A DNA stretch of 64,000 bases, taken from assembly GCF_013363995.1 (NCBI RefSeq), contig NZ_JABWGO010000016.1, positions 62,001 to 126,000 on the forward strand. Reading direction: 5' to 3'. The notes beneath the pieces are model-generated. The model had not been told where the DNA came from. It saw only the letters and a program-made list of their open reading frames with translations, and ran no database searches. This DNA comes from Nonomuraea rhodomycinica. GTDB taxonomy: Bacteria > Actinomycetota > Actinomycetes > Streptosporangiales > Streptosporangiaceae. Positions 61,506-64,000 of this stretch are shown here, in pieces. Numbering within the stretch: the first letter of the stretch is position 1; the number at the start of each line of letters is the position of its first letter. The translations under genes were made by a program, and so were the position numbers.

Positions 61506-63116
61506 TCAAGCTCTCCTCAGGTAGTTGGGCCCGCTGGTGCCGTAGAACTTGTTCACGTCGCGGGCGCCCGACCGCTCCTTGGCCACGAGCGTGCCGGCGG
61601 TGATCATCGACTTGCCGGTGAGCCGCGCCGCCTCCAGCGTCCGGGCCCGCAGGAGCCGGGCCATGGGGTCGTCGCCGTGCTCGGCGAGGGCCGCGGCCAG
61701 CGTGTCGCGCAGCAGGGCGGCGGCCTGCCGGTGCGGCAGGGCGCCGAAGACGACGGCCGCGGCGGCCAGGTGGAGCGTGATGGTGACGAAGACGTCGGCG
61801 AGGGCGTGCGGGTCGTCGGTGAGCATGCGCCGGTCGGTGAAGGCGGGCGGGTCGATCCCGGCCGCGGCCAGCCGCGCGGGCGAGGCGAGCAGCCCGTCGT
61901 TGTCCTTGACGAGCAGCTCCAGCCGGCGCTCGCGCAGGACGAGCGCCAGGTTCTGCTGGTGGGCCTCCAGGGCTACGCCGTAGCGGACGAACAGCCGCAC
62001 GTTCCACCCGAGCAGCAGGCGCAGGTACGCGGGCAGCACGTCGCCGCCCAGCCGCTCCTCCAGCCCGGCCAGGACGCCCGGCGCGTTGAGCGCGGCCACG
62101 GGCACGACCACGCCCTCGGGCAGCCGCCGCACCATCCAGGCGAGGTACTCGTGGCCCGCGTGGGCGTGGGTCTGCTCGTCGGCGACCAGCACGCCCGGGT
62201 CGGCCAGCCGGCGCAGCAGCAGCTCGGCCCGCGCCCCGTCGCCGAGCGTGCCCGGCTTGATCGAGCGCCGGTTGCGGGCGCCGAGGGTGCTCGTGGGGAG
62301 GGGCAGCTTCAGGTGGGTGCGGGGGGCGACCTCGACGGTGCGCATGGACAGGGTCGGGCGCACGGTCAGCCACGGCTCGTCCAGCAGCCGCACTCCGTCG
62401 ATCCGCGCCACCTCGCCCGCGGTCAGCGGGTGCACGGGGAAGAGGGTGGTGTCCGGGCCGGGGGAGGGGAACGGGGGCGCCACGTCCGGCGGCAGCTCAG
62501 CCGAGCCCGGGGCCAGCAGGGAGCGGGGCACCGCCGCCCAGCGCAGCTCGAAGGCCGGCGCGAACTCCGGCGCGTACGCGACCAGTTCCTCGGCCGACAG
62601 CCCGAGCCGGGCCCGGGACGTCGGGTACACGGGGTGGTCGGCGAACGCCGCCAGCGTCTCGTACGACGGCCCCCCGGCCAGCACCTCTGTGGCCCGCTCG
62701 TCGTGCAGCTCCCAGGCGGCCAGGGCCTGGGCGCACTCCTCGGCGAAGACGGCCACTCCCTCGGCGTCGGCCGGGTCGGCGATCATCGTGAGCGTGTCGA
62801 GCACCTCGGCCAGCGTGAGCCGTTCGCCGGGCGCGACCACGAAGTCCTGGAACAGCGCGCCGGCCGCCAGCCGCACCACCCGGCCGCCGGCCAGCGTCAG
62901 CGCGACGCCGTCGCGGCTGTTGCGGGTGACCCGAGCCGACAGGCGGCCGTAGTCCTCGCGCAGCAGCGCGTTCAGCACCCGCGCCGCGAGCTCCGCCTCC
63001 CGTCCCCGTTCTTCGGGGGGTTCGCCGGGGCCGCTCGTCCGGTCGTGCGTCACCCGTTCGTGGACGGCCTTCACCCGGTCCCGCACGGCCTTCATCCGGC
63101 CGCCCACCCCCTTCAC
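61506..63116 (-). CDS. NRPS-independent siderophore synthetase (IucA/IucC), 2
   Basis: 536 residues. Motifs: FPVHPLTAGE, TLSMRTVEVAPRTHLKLPLP, GARNRRSIKPGTLGDG, ALEAHQQNLALVL and LVKDNDGLL. It differs from synthetase 1 in lacking the strict GHPxHPxxK form (ADHPVYPTSRARLGLS), so the two likely recognise different carboxylate substrates and act in sequence. The start is uncertain: GTG 63116 overlaps the ATP-grasp stop (GTGA), while ATG 63095 lies one 21-bp repeat unit further in. The first ~25 residues are repeat-coded. Confidence 0.9.
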   Translation of the reverse strand: MKGVGGRMKAVRDRVKAVHERVTHDRTSGPGEPPEERGREAELAARVLNALLREDYGRLSARVTRNSRDGVALTLAGGRVVRLAAGALFQDFVVAPGERLTLAEVLDTLTMIADPADAEGVAVFAEECAQALAAWELHDERATEVLAGGPSYETLAAFADHPVYPTSRARLGLSAEELVAYAPEFAPAFELRWAAVPRSLLAPGSAELPPDVAPPFPSPGPDTTLFPVHPLTAGEVARIDGVRLLDEPWLTVRPTLSMRTVEVAPRTHLKLPLPTSTLGARNRRSIKPGTLGDGARAELLLRRLADPGVLVADEQTHAHAGHEYLAWMVRRLPEGVVVPVAALNAPGVLAGLEERLGGDVLPAYLRLLLGWNVRLFVRYGVALEAHQQNLALVLRERRLELLVKDNDGLLASPARLAAAGIDPPAFTDRRMLTDDPHALADVFVTITLHLAAAAVVFGALPHRQAAALLRDTLAAALAEHGDDPMARLLRARTLEAARLTGKSMITAGTLVAKERSGARDVNKFYGTSGPNYLRRA

Positions 63117-63119
63117 CCG
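63056..63119. repeat. 21-bp tandem repeat over the ATP-grasp stop codon
   Basis: Three units with a 21-bp period, each carrying CGGRTGAAGG (minus strand), plus a partial fourth (CGGGTGACG). The first contains the stop of the ATP-grasp gene; the others form the N-terminal codons of the downstream synthetase. Confidence 0.85.
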
Positions 63120-64000
63120 ATCACCCACGGCCGGGTCGCCCGGTAGCCGCCGATGGCCGCCTCCACGCGGTCGCGGTCGGGGCCCACGGCGCGGATCACG
63201 CCCAGGTAGTCGCGGTTGGTGTGGGTGCGTTCCACCACCTCGCCCTTGGAGCGCAGCGGCCGGTGCCAGAGCCGCACGCCGCCGGAGACGACGGTCTCGG
63301 CCCCGGGGCCCGACACGATCGTGCCGGACCGGTCGGCCACGACGCTGACCGCGCTGCCGTACCCGGTGCCCGCCGGCGCCTCCGGCAGGGCCGACAGCGG
63401 CTCGCCGAGGTGGACCCGCAGGATCCACTCGAACAGCGGCACCCCCAGCACGTCGGCGAGCAGGAAGTCGCAGTGGTCGCCGATCACCCGGTAGTTGACC
63501 TCGACCAGGCGCGGGCCGTCCGCGGTGAGCACGTACTCGGTGTGGCACGCGCCGAACCCCACGCCGAGGGCCCGCAACGCGGCCAGCACGTGCTCGTGCG
63601 GCCCGTCCGGCGCCCAGTCCAGCCGCTCCTCGACGAAGTGCGGCAGCGGCCCCAGCGTGGTCGCGAACCCGCCCAGCACCCGCGTCCGCGACCCGTCGCC
63701 CAGCGTCTCCAGCGTGCGCAGCGGCCCCTCCAGGTACTCCTCGACGACCAGGGCCTCGCCCGGCCGCCGCCGCCTGACCTCCGCCACGGCCGCCGCCAGG
63801 CCGCTCTCGACCAGCAGCACGTCCTCGCTGGCCACGCCCTCGCGGGGCTTGACGACCAGCGGGTACGGCAGGCCGTCCGGCACGGGGTCGCCCGGGGCCA
63901 GCCGTACGGACCGGACCCGTTCGACCCCCGCCTCGGCCAGCGCCCGGCGGGTCAGGAACTTGTTCTTGGCCGACACGCACGCCCGCCAGTCCTTGCCCGG
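63113..64000 (-). CDS. ATP-grasp enzyme of the siderophore operon (5' end outside window)
   Basis: 296 residues visible, open to the window edge. ATP-grasp features: DWRACVSAKNKFLTRRAL with the start of the ATP domain, PLVVKPREGVASEDVLLV, VVEEYLEGP and the metal-binding LVEVNYRVIGDHCDF. ATP-grasp ligases join a carboxylate to an amine through an acyl-phosphate. It lies first (of those visible) in the operon with two IucA/IucC enzymes and a PLP decarboxylase, so it probably forms an amide bond in, or tailors, the siderophore. No transport or citrate-synthase gene is visible on this side. Confidence 0.85.
   Translation of the reverse strand, partial: PGKDWRACVSAKNKFLTRRALAEAGVERVRSVRLAPGDPVPDGLPYPLVVKPREGVASEDVLLVESGLAAAVAEVRRRRPGEALVVEEYLEGPLRTLETLGDGSRTRVLGGFATTLGPLPHFVEERLDWAPDGPHEHVLAALRALGVGFGACHTEYVLTADGPRLVEVNYRVIGDHCDFLLADVLGVPLFEWILRVHLGEPLSALPEAPAGTGYGSAVSVVADRSGTIVSGPGAETVVSGGVRLWHRPLRSKGEVVERTHTNRDYLGVIRAVGPDRDRVEAAIGGYRATRPWVIG

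Overview
The window is very GC-rich, uses many GTG starts, and encodes actinobacterial families (a FasR-type TetR regulator, DUF3107, MoeZ, AdnAB, mycosin-type proteases, DUF6758, WYL regulators). Together these point to a filamentous actinomycete, most likely Streptosporangiales (Nonomuraea, Streptosporangium or Microbispora type). No rRNA or tRNA gene and no CRISPR array was seen, and no transposase was recognised.

Layout. 1-9.6 kb is mixed metabolic and membrane genes: a truncated MarR regulator, DUF1003, a PRC/MgtE_N/CBS protein, an EamA transporter, an alpha/beta hydrolase, a P450 divergent from a CitE-like CoA-ester lyase, a DUF6529 pair and a CPBP protease. 9.9-18.5 kb holds a large membrane-anchored beta-propeller protein, a NUDIX hydrolase, DUF6758, a degenerate metallo-beta-lactamase-fold protein, a RecB-like nuclease and a DUF2236/hydrolase pair.

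18.7-58.8 kb keeps the backbone of a block that, from memory, also exists in Mycobacterium tuberculosis around Rv3201c-Rv3211: rhlE, ferritin-like protein, DUF3107, fasR, moeZ, an alkyltransferase-like protein and adnAB. Several accessory blocks interrupt it. The most striking lies at 24.3-28.3 kb: a gene for a 67-residue peptide with six cysteines, two membrane-anchored thioredoxin-like proteins, an ABC exporter without a peptidase domain, and an S26 signal-peptidase-like enzyme. It reads as an uncharacterised secreted disulfide-rich peptide system, and it sits between ku and the ligD polymerase gene, which are often neighbours. Other inserts are two paralogous Asn/His/Asp-rich secreted proteins, two tandem copies of an anchored-protein plus mycosin-protease module, a TagF-like glycerophosphotransferase, a decayed VOC/ArsR locus, a WYL regulator, a methyltransferase, a GNAT/TetR pair and a very large P-type ATPase.

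58.8-64 kb is a minus-strand NRPS-independent siderophore operon (ATP-grasp, two IucA/IucC synthetases, a PLP decarboxylase), cut by the window end.

A recurrent structural theme cuts across function. Short tandem repeats with different unit lengths (14, 15, 18, 21 and about 41 bp) sit exactly on or just after stop codons, and several are built from the last codons of the gene they follow.
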